64,000 bases of DNA from Promethearchaeota archaeon Loki_b31. Its GTDB lineage: Archaea; Asgardarchaeota; Lokiarchaeia; Sigyniarchaeales; SOKP01. The position numbers were made by a program, and so were the translations under genes. Below are positions 25,060 through 34,266 of the stretch, piece after piece (the first letter of the stretch is position 1; each line of letters opens with the position of its first letter). The notes beneath the pieces were generated by a model. The model saw only the letters and a program-made list of their open reading frames with translations. It was not told the origin of the DNA and did not search any database. The stretch is from assembly GCA_005222975.1 (NCBI GenBank), contig NJBI01000005.1:1-64000 (forward strand), written 5' to 3'.

Positions 25060-28000
25060 TAGTCTCTATCGCCTCCTTTTTTGGATTTTTTCCCTTTCAA
25101 TGGAATAGTCTTTAATTTCAAATCACGCGTACCTAATGTATCTTCAAGGGAAAGGTCTAAAGCTTTCCAATCTTCTCCGAATAATTTCAGCATCATTTGT
25201 TCCTTTGTTTTGATTGCATAAGATTCAGATATAGTTTTTTTTGATTTTATCGTACTTTTAACTTTCCTGATTTTTTTGACGAACTTTGGAATTCTCGCCT
25301 GCTGAATAACCCTATAAGTTATTAAACTTCCAGCAATGCCAACAATAGCGGCAGTAATTAAGATAAAGTAAAACACGGGCATGCCAGGAAATAGTTCTTC
25401 CATTTGTATGTTAATGACTATTCTAATTTCTTGAGATGTGAAATTTACTATTTGAACTCTTATTATTCCAGACAAGAGATTTGGTGCGAAAAAGGCTTCA
25501 ATTACTTCGGTTTCGAAAGTCAATGAATATATGCCAGGAGAAGTTTCGTTAAAATTGTATTCAGATCCTCCAATACTAAGGGTTACCGTAGCGTTTTCTA
25601 ACGGAATATTTCCTCTGGTTATATCTTGTAAATTTATTTCAAAACTTACGCTATCTCCATGAATTACATTAACTTGGTTTCCCACTAAATTTTCTACGCT
25701 TATCTCAACCTCAAATTCTCTTAAAACCATCTCTAAATTAATAAGGGCTGATTTTGTCTCATAGTTTTCTTTTTGTAATGTAACATATAAATAGTAAAAA
25801 CCGACTTGTTGATGTTCTGTGTTAAAGTCTAAAGTATAAGTTTTATCTTCGCCTTGTATTAGCGTTCCTGAACCGTCTCTACCTGGAATAATACCTCCAC
25901 TTTCATTTAATTCTTGCCAGATGTAAGTAGCAATTGTCAAATCCCCTAATATTTCCAGCGTATTAGCATCGCTATAAGTAAATATGAAATTGTGAGCATC
26001 CTGAACCCATACTTTTGGGTTTAGATATACTAATTCGCTTTGTCCGTTAAGATCAGTTTTTCTCTCAAGTATAGTAAGGTAAATCAAGAAATTAGATTGC
26101 GTAGTATAATTTTCAAATGAAGCTATAACATTAATAATTTTAAGTCCCGTACTTTGAGCATCTGAAGTGTTAATTGTAAATGTATAATACAAGTTATTTA
26201 AAGGGTCTGTAAATACATTAATAGGGTTAAGACCCATCCAAGTATAAGTTAAAGTAGCACCCATTAATGGGGTACCTGTTTCATCTATGAAATATTGTAA
26301 TGAAATATTTACAAGTTCATTGTAATATGCAGAAATAGACTGATCCAATATCTCTATACGCGTATCATAATCATGGACGCTGATATCTGTAGGTATGGTT
26401 TTCACCTTAACTATGAAATTCACCGAATTAGGTTCTGGATATCCAGGATATAAACCTTCTATTACCACGTAATATAATTTATAAGTACCTCCCGCAGATA
26501 ATCTATTAGAATTAATCGTTGCCGTAAAATTTCCAGGACCCGATCCTCCTCCCATAGTCTCAGTTATTAAATCGATCTCTGAGCCAATTTCTCTAAAATA
26601 TAATATACATGTCGCACTAGGATCAGTTATGGCATTCCATGTAATTCCGTTGTCTAGAGTATAATTAAAGATTACAGAATAGGTTAAATCTTCGCCCCAA
26701 AACACTTCTAATGTCCCAGAAGAATTAAAGAATGCTGTGTCATAATTTGTAATGTTTATTTCTTGTTTGAAAATTATGTTGAATGTAATTGATGCGGCTC
26801 CCAATAAAGTATAGTTATAAAACTGTACGCCGTTATTATCTGTTGGTCTCCATTGAATATCAGGATATAAGTATGTTACATTGAAATCTGCGTTAGTTAT
26901 GTTAACAATATCAATTGAAAAATTATATACTCTATCTTTAAAAAACCAAAATGGAATATCATTTATTTGACCATAAGCATATCCATTTCTATCAGAATCA
27001 GATATTAGGTTAGTTATAGCCTCTCCGGTTTGATTGTCAAAAACTTTAACCACCGCATCTACTGGTGCTCCTTCTGGAGATAACTCATTTATATTTATAA
27101 CTCTAATATTTAATCTTGATAAATGTGTTTTATTTAAGACGTTGCAAGTCTCGAGTAAATCAATCGTAATAAGCCCATTACACGTAGTATCATTTACGCC
27201 GTTTATCTCAATAAATAGTCCATAAACCTCGAACTTTTCGCTTTCTAACTTTAAATTCTCCACCTTAGGAATGTCAATTTCTATAAAGTCATGATCCTCG
27301 TTAAAACCATAACCATCTTCGAAATATATTAGGTTTTCATCGCCAGTACCTGTTGAGTTGTATTTATCTATATAATAAATCGAAACATTCGTTAGTTGAT
27401 TGTTCATTCCCGTTAATGTGATGTTGGCTTTAATAATATTCTTATTTCCAAAATCGGTTCTCGATCCATCAGTGTAAACGATTTCTTGTACAAGGTATCG
27501 TTCTTCACTCAAGGGTGCTAAGTTTGTATCATCAACTAATAGAGCGTGAGTTTTACTTTTTACGTTTTCATATTCGTCCCTGGTAATGTATGATTCGTTT
27601 AGCAGAAATGGACTTTCGCTATAATCATCGTTTGCGTAAAAAACTCTGAAGTAATAATCTGAAGTATTAAGCCATCGAAATGTTGCTTTTCCATTATTTT
27701 CCAGCGTTAAGGTATCTAATAAAACACCACCATTACTTTCATTGATTTCAATGTATCCATAATTTAAAGGAATTCCTTCCCAATCTGTGACCTCAAAATC
27801 TATCGTCCATAAATTTAAGGTGAAATCAAAACTGTACGATGTTCCATTAAGGATTTTTACCATACTTCCTACAAATTCTTCACGAGAATCTAAAGTGTAA
27901 TTTGCTGTAATATTATATTCGCCATTAAGTAACCCTGAGAAGAATACGGAACCATTGAAAGCAGATGTATATGCTGAATCAACAATATAACTTGGTGTAC

Positions 28001-29441
28001 CTTTAGCAGATTCGTTTAATACAAAAATTTCGGCATTAGGCACAATACGACCATCAACATCTCTAGCTGTAATCGTTAACTCAGATTTACGAGCTTGTAC
28101 TTCGTGAACTGAAGCAGTTAAAGTATAATTAAATCCTAGATCGTCAACTTGGAAAAACGCTGATTTTTCTTTGTATGATGCATCTGATTCGTCACCCCAT
28201 ACCCCAATTTCGAAAAATAATTCTTTACCCATATAACTACTTAAATCAATGTAAATATAACCAGTTAGTTCTCCGTCGCTAGAACCTGATACCGTATCTA
28301 CCGTAGTAGAATGATCAGGAAAATCAAATAATTCAGTAGTATCATCCCACTTTCTCGCTGGAACATTATAGTATGCGTTTCCATCGTAAGATTCGGCGTA
28401 ATTCTGGTAAGTAGGGCTTATGTCGTTATCATCGTGGTTATCAGGGTCTGGATCGTAATGAGGACTCGACCCATTTAGAATTTTTATAAAGTAACCATCT
28501 TTATGGATCGTATCTGGATTTACGTTTTTAGGTCTTTCAAATCTAAACGTTCTGATGTTTCTATATACCTTTAAGAAAATTCCACCACCTTCAACTATTG
28601 GAACGGTAAATGGATGAGAAAAGAGGGTTCCAGCATAATCGTGAACAATTGGATCCTCTGAAAATTCGTAAGCAGCGCCCCATTTATAAGCATATGTTCC
28701 TTGTGCAACTCTTTCTGCTCCTGTCGGATTATCAAGCAACTTATTTTCAAAATATTCATAACTAGTTGCTGAACTATTGGATGGATCAGGACTTGGATTA
28801 TTTTTGCCCTTTATCGTGTCAACTGGATTATGCGAGAATGTCCACCCGTCAGGTACAAATTTAACACTAGTATCAATATCTAATTCAAAATCACCATTTT
28901 TAACCCATCCAAAACTATCGTTTGGGTCTTTAGATTCCGCATTGACAGCTCCTGTATTTCCGAAATACATATAAGCGTCGATTTCAAACGTATTTTGAGA
29001 AATATTGGTGTCAAAAAAGACTATTGCATAATTTAAAGAAGGGTAATCCTTTACTACATAATATTTCCGTAAAACACCGTTCTCTACGATTCTTATGTCA
29101 TCTAAATCTGGCTGCATCTTTCCTGCTTGTACTAATTCGTCATAATTGAAAGAGAAACTAACGCCAAAATTGGTAAAATTTAGAGCGTATGGGTTGGTTA
29201 TGTTTACCAAACACCTATATTCAAAAGATGAATCCCACCACGATGCTTCACCAAAAATGCTTAGTTTAGGCGTATCAAAAGTATCATAACCAATTTCAGT
29301 GTCGTCATAATAGTTAGGGAGCGAAGGATCTGGGGATTGTTTCGATGAGAACAATGCCGGATTTATATAGACGCTAGACACTAAGAAAATCGAAATTAAA
29401 AGCAATTGTTTAAAGTATTTTGTGTTTATCAATTCTATCAA
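25059..29441 (-). CDS. Large surface protein: signal peptide, DUF2341, Ig-like repeats, C-terminal membrane anchor
   Basis: 1460 residues. There is a signal peptide in the first ~30 residues and a DUF2341 module at about 65-180 (WWDSSFEYRCLVNITN to YMYFGN). A long Asn-rich extracellular region follows with many N-x-S/T sites and carboxypeptidase-regulatory/Ig-like beta domains. A single transmembrane helix (FYFILITAAIVGIAGSLITY) lies near residue 1360, and a basic cytosolic tail of about 80 residues ends KKSKKGGDRD. It is an S-layer-like or receptor-like protein facing outside. The 1-base stop/start overlap with a cytosolic longin/winged-helix gene suggests a trans-membrane signalling pair. 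Confidence 0.8.
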   Translation of the reverse strand: MIELINTKYFKQLLLISIFLVSSVYINPALFSSKQSPDPSLPNYYDDTEIGYDTFDTPKLSIFGEASWWDSSFEYRCLVNITNPYALNFTNFGVSFSFNYDELVQAGKMQPDLDDIRIVENGVLRKYYVVKDYPSLNYAIVFFDTNISQNTFEIDAYMYFGNTGAVNAESKDPNDSFGWVKNGDFELDIDTSVKFVPDGWTFSHNPVDTIKGKNNPSPDPSNSSATSYEYFENKLLDNPTGAERVAQGTYAYKWGAAYEFSEDPIVHDYAGTLFSHPFTVPIVEGGGIFLKVYRNIRTFRFERPKNVNPDTIHKDGYFIKILNGSSPHYDPDPDNHDDNDISPTYQNYAESYDGNAYYNVPARKWDDTTELFDFPDHSTTVDTVSGSSDGELTGYIYIDLSSYMGKELFFEIGVWGDESDASYKEKSAFFQVDDLGFNYTLTASVHEVQARKSELTITARDVDGRIVPNAEIFVLNESAKGTPSYIVDSAYTSAFNGSVFFSGLLNGEYNITANYTLDSREEFVGSMVKILNGTSYSFDFTLNLWTIDFEVTDWEGIPLNYGYIEINESNGGVLLDTLTLENNGKATFRWLNTSDYYFRVFYANDDYSESPFLLNESYITRDEYENVKSKTHALLVDDTNLAPLSEERYLVQEIVYTDGSRTDFGNKNIIKANITLTGMNNQLTNVSIYYIDKYNSTGTGDENLIYFEDGYGFNEDHDFIEIDIPKVENLKLESEKFEVYGLFIEINGVNDTTCNGLITIDLLETCNVLNKTHLSRLNIRVININELSPEGAPVDAVVKVFDNQTGEAITNLISDSDRNGYAYGQINDIPFWFFKDRVYNFSIDIVNITNADFNVTYLYPDIQWRPTDNNGVQFYNYTLLGAASITFNIIFKQEINITNYDTAFFNSSGTLEVFWGEDLTYSVIFNYTLDNGITWNAITDPSATCILYFREIGSEIDLITETMGGGSGPGNFTATINSNRLSAGGTYKLYYVVIEGLYPGYPEPNSVNFIVKVKTIPTDISVHDYDTRIEILDQSISAYYNELVNISLQYFIDETGTPLMGATLTYTWMGLNPINVFTDPLNNLYYTFTINTSDAQSTGLKIINVIASFENYTTQSNFLIYLTILERKTDLNGQSELVYLNPKVWVQDAHNFIFTYSDANTLEILGDLTIATYIWQELNESGGIIPGRDGSGTLIQGEDKTYTLDFNTEHQQVGFYYLYVTLQKENYETKSALINLEMVLREFEVEISVENLVGNQVNVIHGDSVSFEINLQDITRGNIPLENATVTLSIGGSEYNFNETSPGIYSLTFETEVIEAFFAPNLLSGIIRVQIVNFTSQEIRIVINIQMEELFPGMPVFYFILITAAIVGIAGSLITYRVIQQARIPKFVKKIRKVKSTIKSKKTISESYAIKTKEQMMLKLFGEDWKALDLSLEDTLGTRDLKLKTIPLKGKKSKKGGDRD

Positions 29442-29653
29442 CTTTTTTTTTAAATTTATAATTATTAGCTATATAATCTAGGAAGAAATATTTAAATGCA
29501 AACATGTCAGAAGATTTAAAAGTGAATTTTTTAAGTTTTCTGTATTTTAAATCCTTCAATTTTAAGATATATTAGAATATAAGAAAAAATTCGGTTTAAG
29601 ATGTATTATAATAACAAACGATACGAATAATATTTCATTACTAGAGTAGGAAA

Positions 29654-30694
29654 TTATAAATTAATCAAACAATATTCCACAAACTTTATAGGATCTAAAG
29701 CACATCCGCTTGAATCAAGCCCCCCGAGCTGGTCAAGCAAATTTTGGAGAATATTATTTCCGTTAAGCCACAAATCCTTTAAATTCATTAAAGATTCTAG
29801 CCCTTTTATCTGATTAATTTGATTATTTCCCAAGTCTAATGTCTCTAAATTTTGAAGAGTCTCAAGTCCCTTTATGAAAGTAATCTCGTTCCCCGAAAGA
29901 AATAACTTATTTAATTTCGTTAACGAATATAATCCGTTAATCTCGTGAATTTTATTATCTTTTAAATTCAAAACTTGTAAATTTTTACAGTTATCTAGAC
30001 CTTTAATCAGTTCAATTTGGTTTGCCGTAATCCACAACGTTTCTAACTGAGTAAGAGAATCTAAACCTTTTAATTCTTGTATTTGGTTATCATTTAGATA
30101 TAATTCCTTTAAATTTTTCAGATTTTTAAGCCCCTTAATGCCAGTTATTTGATTACCTGCCGTATTCAAAACTTTCAAATTTTTTAGATCTTCAAGTCCT
30201 TTAAGTTTTGTTAGCTGATTTCCAGCAAGCCAAAATACTTCTAAATTCTGTAATTCAAGCCCTTCTACATTACTAATTAAGTTCCAAGACAAATCTAATT
30301 TTTGAAGCGAAGTTAAAGAATTAAGCCCGCTCAACTGATTAATTTGATTCCCTCTTAAATATAATTCATTTAACTCAGTAAGATTATCTAGCCCATTTAT
30401 TTCTGTAATTTGATTTGATGCTAAATGCAAGATTTTTAGGTTTACTAATTCTTCTAATCCCGAAATTTCGGTAAGATTATTGCTTCCACAATTTAATATT
30501 TCTAGGTTCTGAAGCGTTTCTAATCCTTTTATTTCCGTAATCTCATTTGAACTAAGTTCTAGATGAGTTATATCAACTTTGTCTAAACCTTCAATTTCAG
30601 AGATATCTTTAATTTCTAATAAACCAAGATCTAGAAAACCATCCTTAATTTCAAATTTTTCGTTCTTATATTCAACAAATTTCATGCGCTTCAC
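29654..30694 (-). CDS. SDS22-like leucine-rich-repeat protein
   Basis: 346 residues with about thirteen consecutive 22-residue leucine-rich repeats of the pattern L-x2-L-x2-L-x-L-x2-N-x-I-x2-I-x-GL. There is a short N-terminal cap (KFVEYKNEKFEIKDG) and a capping C-terminus. No signal peptide or membrane segment, so it is cytosolic. SDS22-like repeats are protein-interaction scaffolds, in eukaryotes for phosphatase PP1. It is a single gene placed among longin and GTPase genes; its partner is unknown. Confidence 0.9.
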   Translation of the reverse strand: MKRMKFVEYKNEKFEIKDGFLDLGLLEIKDISEIEGLDKVDITHLELSSNEITEIKGLETLQNLEILNCGSNNLTEISGLEELVNLKILHLASNQITEINGLDNLTELNELYLRGNQINQLSGLNSLTSLQKLDLSWNLISNVEGLELQNLEVFWLAGNQLTKLKGLEDLKNLKVLNTAGNQITGIKGLKNLKNLKELYLNDNQIQELKGLDSLTQLETLWITANQIELIKGLDNCKNLQVLNLKDNKIHEINGLYSLTKLNKLFLSGNEITFIKGLETLQNLETLDLGNNQINQIKGLESLMNLKDLWLNGNNILQNLLDQLGGLDSSGCALDPIKFVEYCLINL

Positions 30695-30876
30695 TTGAAT
30701 AAAAAATTCGGTTATTTTTCAAATTGATATCTCTGAGATTTATATTAAATTATTTAAAATTTATAGTTTTACGTTATATTCCTTACTTTTTTAAATATCA
30801 ATCAAAATTTAAGCGTACTTTTTTCCTATAATTTCAAACTTTAAAATAAATCGCAACCTTTAACACTTGATTTGGA

Positions 30877-30987
30877 ATGTTATTTTGTTTGAAATGTAAA
30901 ACTAAAACAATTGGTACAGAAGAAGGTTACTACTATTGCAAAGTATGCAAAAAAATTACTCGCTTTTTTACGTTAAGATTCAAATGA
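30877..30987 (+). CDS. Tiny zinc-ribbon protein (36 residues)
   Basis: A short frame with CLKC at residues 4-7 and CKVC at 21-24, a spacing that fits a zinc ribbon, followed by a basic aromatic tail (KKITRFFTLRFK). It sits in the 401-base interval between the LRR gene and a longin-like gene, which otherwise holds no gene I can see. It could be a real mini-protein or the end of a decayed zinc-ribbon gene; no clear ribosome binding site is seen. Confidence 0.4.
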   Translation: MLFCLKCKTKTIGTEEGYYYCKVCKKITRFFTLRFK

Positions 30988-31095
30988 TAAATAGCTTTCG
31001 CTTAAATGTATATAATATACCCTTTTAGGAATGAGACGTACATAAAAATATTAGATGTGTGTTGACAACCCCCGCTAGGGTTTTAGGGTAACGGT

Positions 31096-32067
31096 TCAAA
31101 CACCAATGTGAAAATAAGATTCAATATTTTCGTCCATATTGCTTATCTCGTTAATTACCAATGAAAACTCTTCAGTAGAGATCCCTTTTCTGTTTATTAA
31201 TTTGCTCACTAAATGATAGTATTTCTCGTAAACTTCTACAGAAGCAAAATTTTTTAATTTTGAACTAAAAGAGTACAGATTCGAGTAAACTTCTTTAAAA
31301 TCACCTTCTATTAGTGTCCTTTCTCCGAAAGTATCTAAGGCTACTTTTAACGATTCCTTGGCTCGGTTTAGATAATATTTCAATCGTATTTTCTGGTCAT
31401 TGATCTCATTAGCTATAATTTTAGCCTTTTTTTGGTACTCTAAAAAGAATTCTTCGTCTTCTAACTTATCTGAGAGCTCTAGTATTAGTTTGCATAAGGA
31501 AAATTTTTTTAAAACATTATTTTCTTTTAGAAGGTTATTAATTATAATTGTTCTCTCGTTTTCTAAATCTTTTCTTTCGTCTCTTAGTTGATCTGAAATT
31601 TTTCCTCTCTGATCCCATATAGATTTTAAAAAATCTTTCTGTTTTTCAATTAATGCATTAGGATCTAATATTTTTCGATGGGAAAGTATGATATCATTAA
31701 TTTCTTTATCAAAATTTTCGAAATCTTCCGATTTGACAGCGTCAACTAAGAATAACTCTTTATAATTTAAAACGATATTTTTAAGCTTTGAACTTAACTT
31801 TTGAATTTCTTTTTTATCATCTTTTTCAGCGATTATCACTAAGTCAATGTTAGCTTCTAGTATCCTAATTATAGAAGCCATTAAATCTCCTAATCCAATT
31901 GTTTTTAATTCCTCTATACCCTCATTTACCATTTCAGAAACAAATAATTTTAATGCAGAAAAAAAAGAACCAAATAGGTCCATATGAGAATCAATATCTA
32001 CTTGAAACTCTTTCTCATAAAGTAATTCTCCTGATTCAATTTGATAAAGAAATAAAAAATAAAGCAT
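31096..32067 (-). CDS. Longin-like N-terminal domain protein with coiled-coil region
   Basis: 323 residues. The N-terminus (LYFLFLYQIESGELLYEKEF) and residues up to about 115 show the strand-strand-helix pattern of the longin-like domain also seen at the front of the GTPase at 22270. The rest is helical and charged, with coiled-coil character around residues 150-230. No GTPase motifs, signal peptide or membrane segment. It could be a GTPase-free relative acting as a regulator; function unknown. Confidence 0.55.
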   Translation of the reverse strand: MLYFLFLYQIESGELLYEKEFQVDIDSHMDLFGSFFSALKLFVSEMVNEGIEELKTIGLGDLMASIIRILEANIDLVIIAEKDDKKEIQKLSSKLKNIVLNYKELFLVDAVKSEDFENFDKEINDIILSHRKILDPNALIEKQKDFLKSIWDQRGKISDQLRDERKDLENERTIIINNLLKENNVLKKFSLCKLILELSDKLEDEEFFLEYQKKAKIIANEINDQKIRLKYYLNRAKESLKVALDTFGERTLIEGDFKEVYSNLYSFSSKLKNFASVEVYEKYYHLVSKLINRKGISTEEFSLVINEISNMDENIESYFHIGV

Positions 32068-32299
32068 AGGTTCATCAACTAAGGTTAAATAATAATTCTT
32101 TTAAATTCTCCTAAAAATAGTTATCTTTCATATAATTGTACAAGGATATTAAATTTGAGTGATAAAAATCATAATACACTATCTTTTTTTTAAATTATTA
32201 AAAAAAACAAATAAGTCTTATCTTTTATTTAAATAAGGCTTAGATAATTTCTATTTTATAATAAGAACATTTTAAAAGTTAATTCGTGATTAAAATACT

Positions 32300-32452
32300 A
32301 TGAACGCGGTAGTTTGTAAAGAATGTGGGTATTCGTTTTCCGATAAAGAACCTGATAAATATTTCTGTCCTAATTGCTCCAAAGAAATGAAATTTATGAA
32401 GATTGAAGCTTTCTGTGGTGCAAAACCCGGAGAACTCTATGAAAAAGATTAA
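32300..32452 (+). CDS. Small zinc-ribbon/rubredoxin-like protein (50 residues)
   Basis: Reads MNAVVCKECGYSFSDKE and then YFCPNCSKEM: CKEC at residues 6-9 and CPNC at 23-26 form a metal-binding knuckle pair like that of small zinc ribbons or rubredoxin-like proteins. A third Cys is at residue 39. Start ATG and stop TAA are clean, and it is codirectional with the AlaX gene 150 bases further on. Probably a real small protein; function unknown. Confidence 0.6.
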   Translation: MNAVVCKECGYSFSDKEPDKYFCPNCSKEMKFMKIEAFCGAKPGELYEKD

Positions 32453-32601
32453 AATAAAAAAATTTATCTGAAATTAAAATTTTTCAACGATTTGCCATTC
32501 TTACTAGTTATTTTTAAGAACTAGTTGATTTTTATAGATTTTGGATATTGCCAGAAAATCTTAAGAATAAAATTATAAGTGTAACTACTTTCTTATATTC
32601 T

Positions 32602-33309
32602 ATGACTGAAGCATTATACATGAAAGATTCCTATTTAAAGAATTGGAACGCTAAAGTTGTTTCTGTAAAAGATGATAAATATATTATCCTTGATAAAACA
32701 GCTTTCTATCCTAAAGGAGGTGGCCAACCATGGGACGAGGGTTATATAATTAAAGACGGTGATAAATTTAAGGTTGTTTATGTAGGTAAATTTTCTGGGG
32801 AAATTAGCCACGAAGTAGAAAAACCGGGATTAAAAAAAGGAGACTTGGTTACATGCGAAATCGATTGGGAAAGGCGATATACCTATATGCGTTATCATAC
32901 TGCTTGCCATCTCGTCTCAAATCTACTATTCCGAAGAGCGAACGCTAAAATCACAGGCAACCAGATTGAATTAGATAAAGCAAGAATGGATTTCTCAATG
33001 GAGGATTATTCTCCTGAGAAATTACATACTTATGTTAATGAAGCAAATGAAATTATCCAAAAAAATCTACCTGTTACAATTGGTTATTTATCTCGAGAAG
33101 AGGTTTTACAAAAACCAGAACTAGCTAGATTAGCAATAGGATTACCGAAAAACATTAAGGAATTTCGTATTATTAAAATTGGAGATATAGACGAACAAGT
33201 AGATGGTGGAACGCATGTTAAAAATTTGAATGAAATTGGCGAAATTGAAATCATTAAAACTGTTAATAAAGGAAAAAATAATCGAAGAATGTATTTTGTT
33301 ATAAAGTAA
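32602..33309 (+). CDS. alaX: Alanyl-tRNA editing protein AlaX
   Basis: 235 residues from the preferred ATG at 32602; a TTG at 32548 would add 18 residues not usual for the family. AlaX hydrolyses Ser-tRNA(Ala) or Gly-tRNA(Ala) in trans. Landmarks: AFYPKGGGQP at the front, the metal site YHTACH (H-x3-H), and DGGTHVKN near the C-terminus supplying the remaining ligands. The length matches the medium (AlaX-M) type with a glycine-rich N-terminal domain. It is followed 4 bases later by a histidine-phosphatase gene, forming an operon. Confidence 0.85.
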   Translation: MTEALYMKDSYLKNWNAKVVSVKDDKYIILDKTAFYPKGGGQPWDEGYIIKDGDKFKVVYVGKFSGEISHEVEKPGLKKGDLVTCEIDWERRYTYMRYHTACHLVSNLLFRRANAKITGNQIELDKARMDFSMEDYSPEKLHTYVNEANEIIQKNLPVTIGYLSREEVLQKPELARLAIGLPKNIKEFRIIKIGDIDEQVDGGTHVKNLNEIGEIEIIKTVNKGKNNRRMYFVIK

Positions 33310-33313
33310 GAAA

Positions 33314-33859
33314 ATGATAAAAATAACTTATTTTGTTCACGGAACTACGACACAAAATGAGATGGGAGTAGCTGCGGGTTGGTTACCTGGTGATTTATCA
33401 ATTTTAGGATTAAAGCAATCAATTGAGTTAGGAAACATAGTATCAAATAAAAAATTCGAAGTAATATTTTCTTCTGATTTAAAAAGAGCTGTTGATACAG
33501 CTAATCTCGCATTTGGCAGTGAATTTCAAATAATTCAAGATAAGCGATTAAGAGAAGTTGATCTTGGTGATTTCACAAATAAACTTGTTTCTGAATTTCA
33601 ATCCAATTTTTCCGAATATATTAAAAAACCATTCCCTAATGGAGAAAGTTTTAAGGATGTTGAAACTAGGATTTCTAAGTTCTTAAGTTCCATAAGGAGA
33701 AAATATTCTGGAAAATATGTCGCTATCGTTGCTCATCGTGCACCTCAATTAGCGCTAGATGTAATTTTAAGAAGTAAAACATGGAGACAAGCGATTGCTG
33801 AAGATTGGAGGCTAACCAAATCTTGGAAACCCGGTTGGGAATACTATATTCGAGAATAG
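33314..33859 (+). CDS. Histidine phosphatase-like protein with altered RHG motif
   Basis: 181 residues of phosphoglycerate-mutase/histidine-phosphatase fold: FVHGTTTQNE at the N-terminus, FSSDLKRAVDTA, LREVDLGDF and VAHRAPQLAL. The phosphate-binding RHG triad reads VHG, so the first Arg is lost, while the nucleophilic His and the second His (AHR) remain. Reduced or altered activity is possible. It is cotranscribed with alaX (4-base gap) and ends 15 bases before the convergent arginase-like fragment. Confidence 0.7.
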   Translation: MIKITYFVHGTTTQNEMGVAAGWLPGDLSILGLKQSIELGNIVSNKKFEVIFSSDLKRAVDTANLAFGSEFQIIQDKRLREVDLGDFTNKLVSEFQSNFSEYIKKPFPNGESFKDVETRISKFLSSIRRKYSGKYVAIVAHRAPQLALDVILRSKTWRQAIAEDWRLTKSWKPGWEYYIRE

Positions 33860-33874
33860 AAAAAAATTATTTAA

Positions 33875-34234
33875 TTAAAAAAAGATTCTAAGAAAATTAT
33901 CCACCACTTCAATTGTTTGATCTTCCCTACCTGACTTAGGAAAAACCTTATTTAATAAATAAGTTTCAATTTCCATCACATCAAGACCGACTAGCTTATT
34001 TTCTGCTGTTTTTATTATGTTGTTAATAATTTTAGCAGCACTAATGATAGTTGATTGATCAAGTCCTAGAACATTTCTAAATCGAGAAGCAATAATTTCT
34101 TTTAAAGCACCAACATCTACATCAAAGGACAGATAAAAATTTGATTTCAATGTATCCTTTAGGATTTGATTTAATTTATCTAGCATTTGTGAAGTTTCTG
34201 CTTTGGGTATGAATTTAACACCGTTTCTTTCCAT
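33875..34234 (-). CDS. Possible C-terminal fragment of an arginase/agmatinase-family protein
   Basis: 119 residues. SFDVDVGAL and NKLVGLDVMEIE resemble the late metal-site motifs of the ureohydrolase family (SxDxDxxDP and the GxDxxE strand), followed by a tail like GREDQTIEVV. A full family member has about 300 residues, so the first two thirds would be missing. The 5' end faces, within about 30 bases, the truncated 5' end of the CdhC-like copy at 34267. The site looks like a recombination junction that beheaded both genes. Family assignment is tentative. Confidence 0.45.
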   Translation of the reverse strand: MERNGVKFIPKAETSQMLDKLNQILKDTLKSNFYLSFDVDVGALKEIIASRFRNVLGLDQSTIISAAKIINNIIKTAENKLVGLDVMEIETYLLNKVFPKSGREDQTIEVVDNFLRIFF

Positions 34235-34266
34235 TTTATCATAGAACTCAACAAATTCTACAATTC

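Noticed and set aside
31060-31105. Short GC-richer stretch with GGTTCAAAC, resembling a tRNA T-arm
   Set aside because: No acceptor, D or anticodon stems can be drawn around it, and it runs into the coding end of the gene at 31096.
32548-32601. N-terminal extension of AlaX from a TTG codon
   Set aside because: The extra 18 residues do not match the family start, while ATG 32602 gives the standard beginning.
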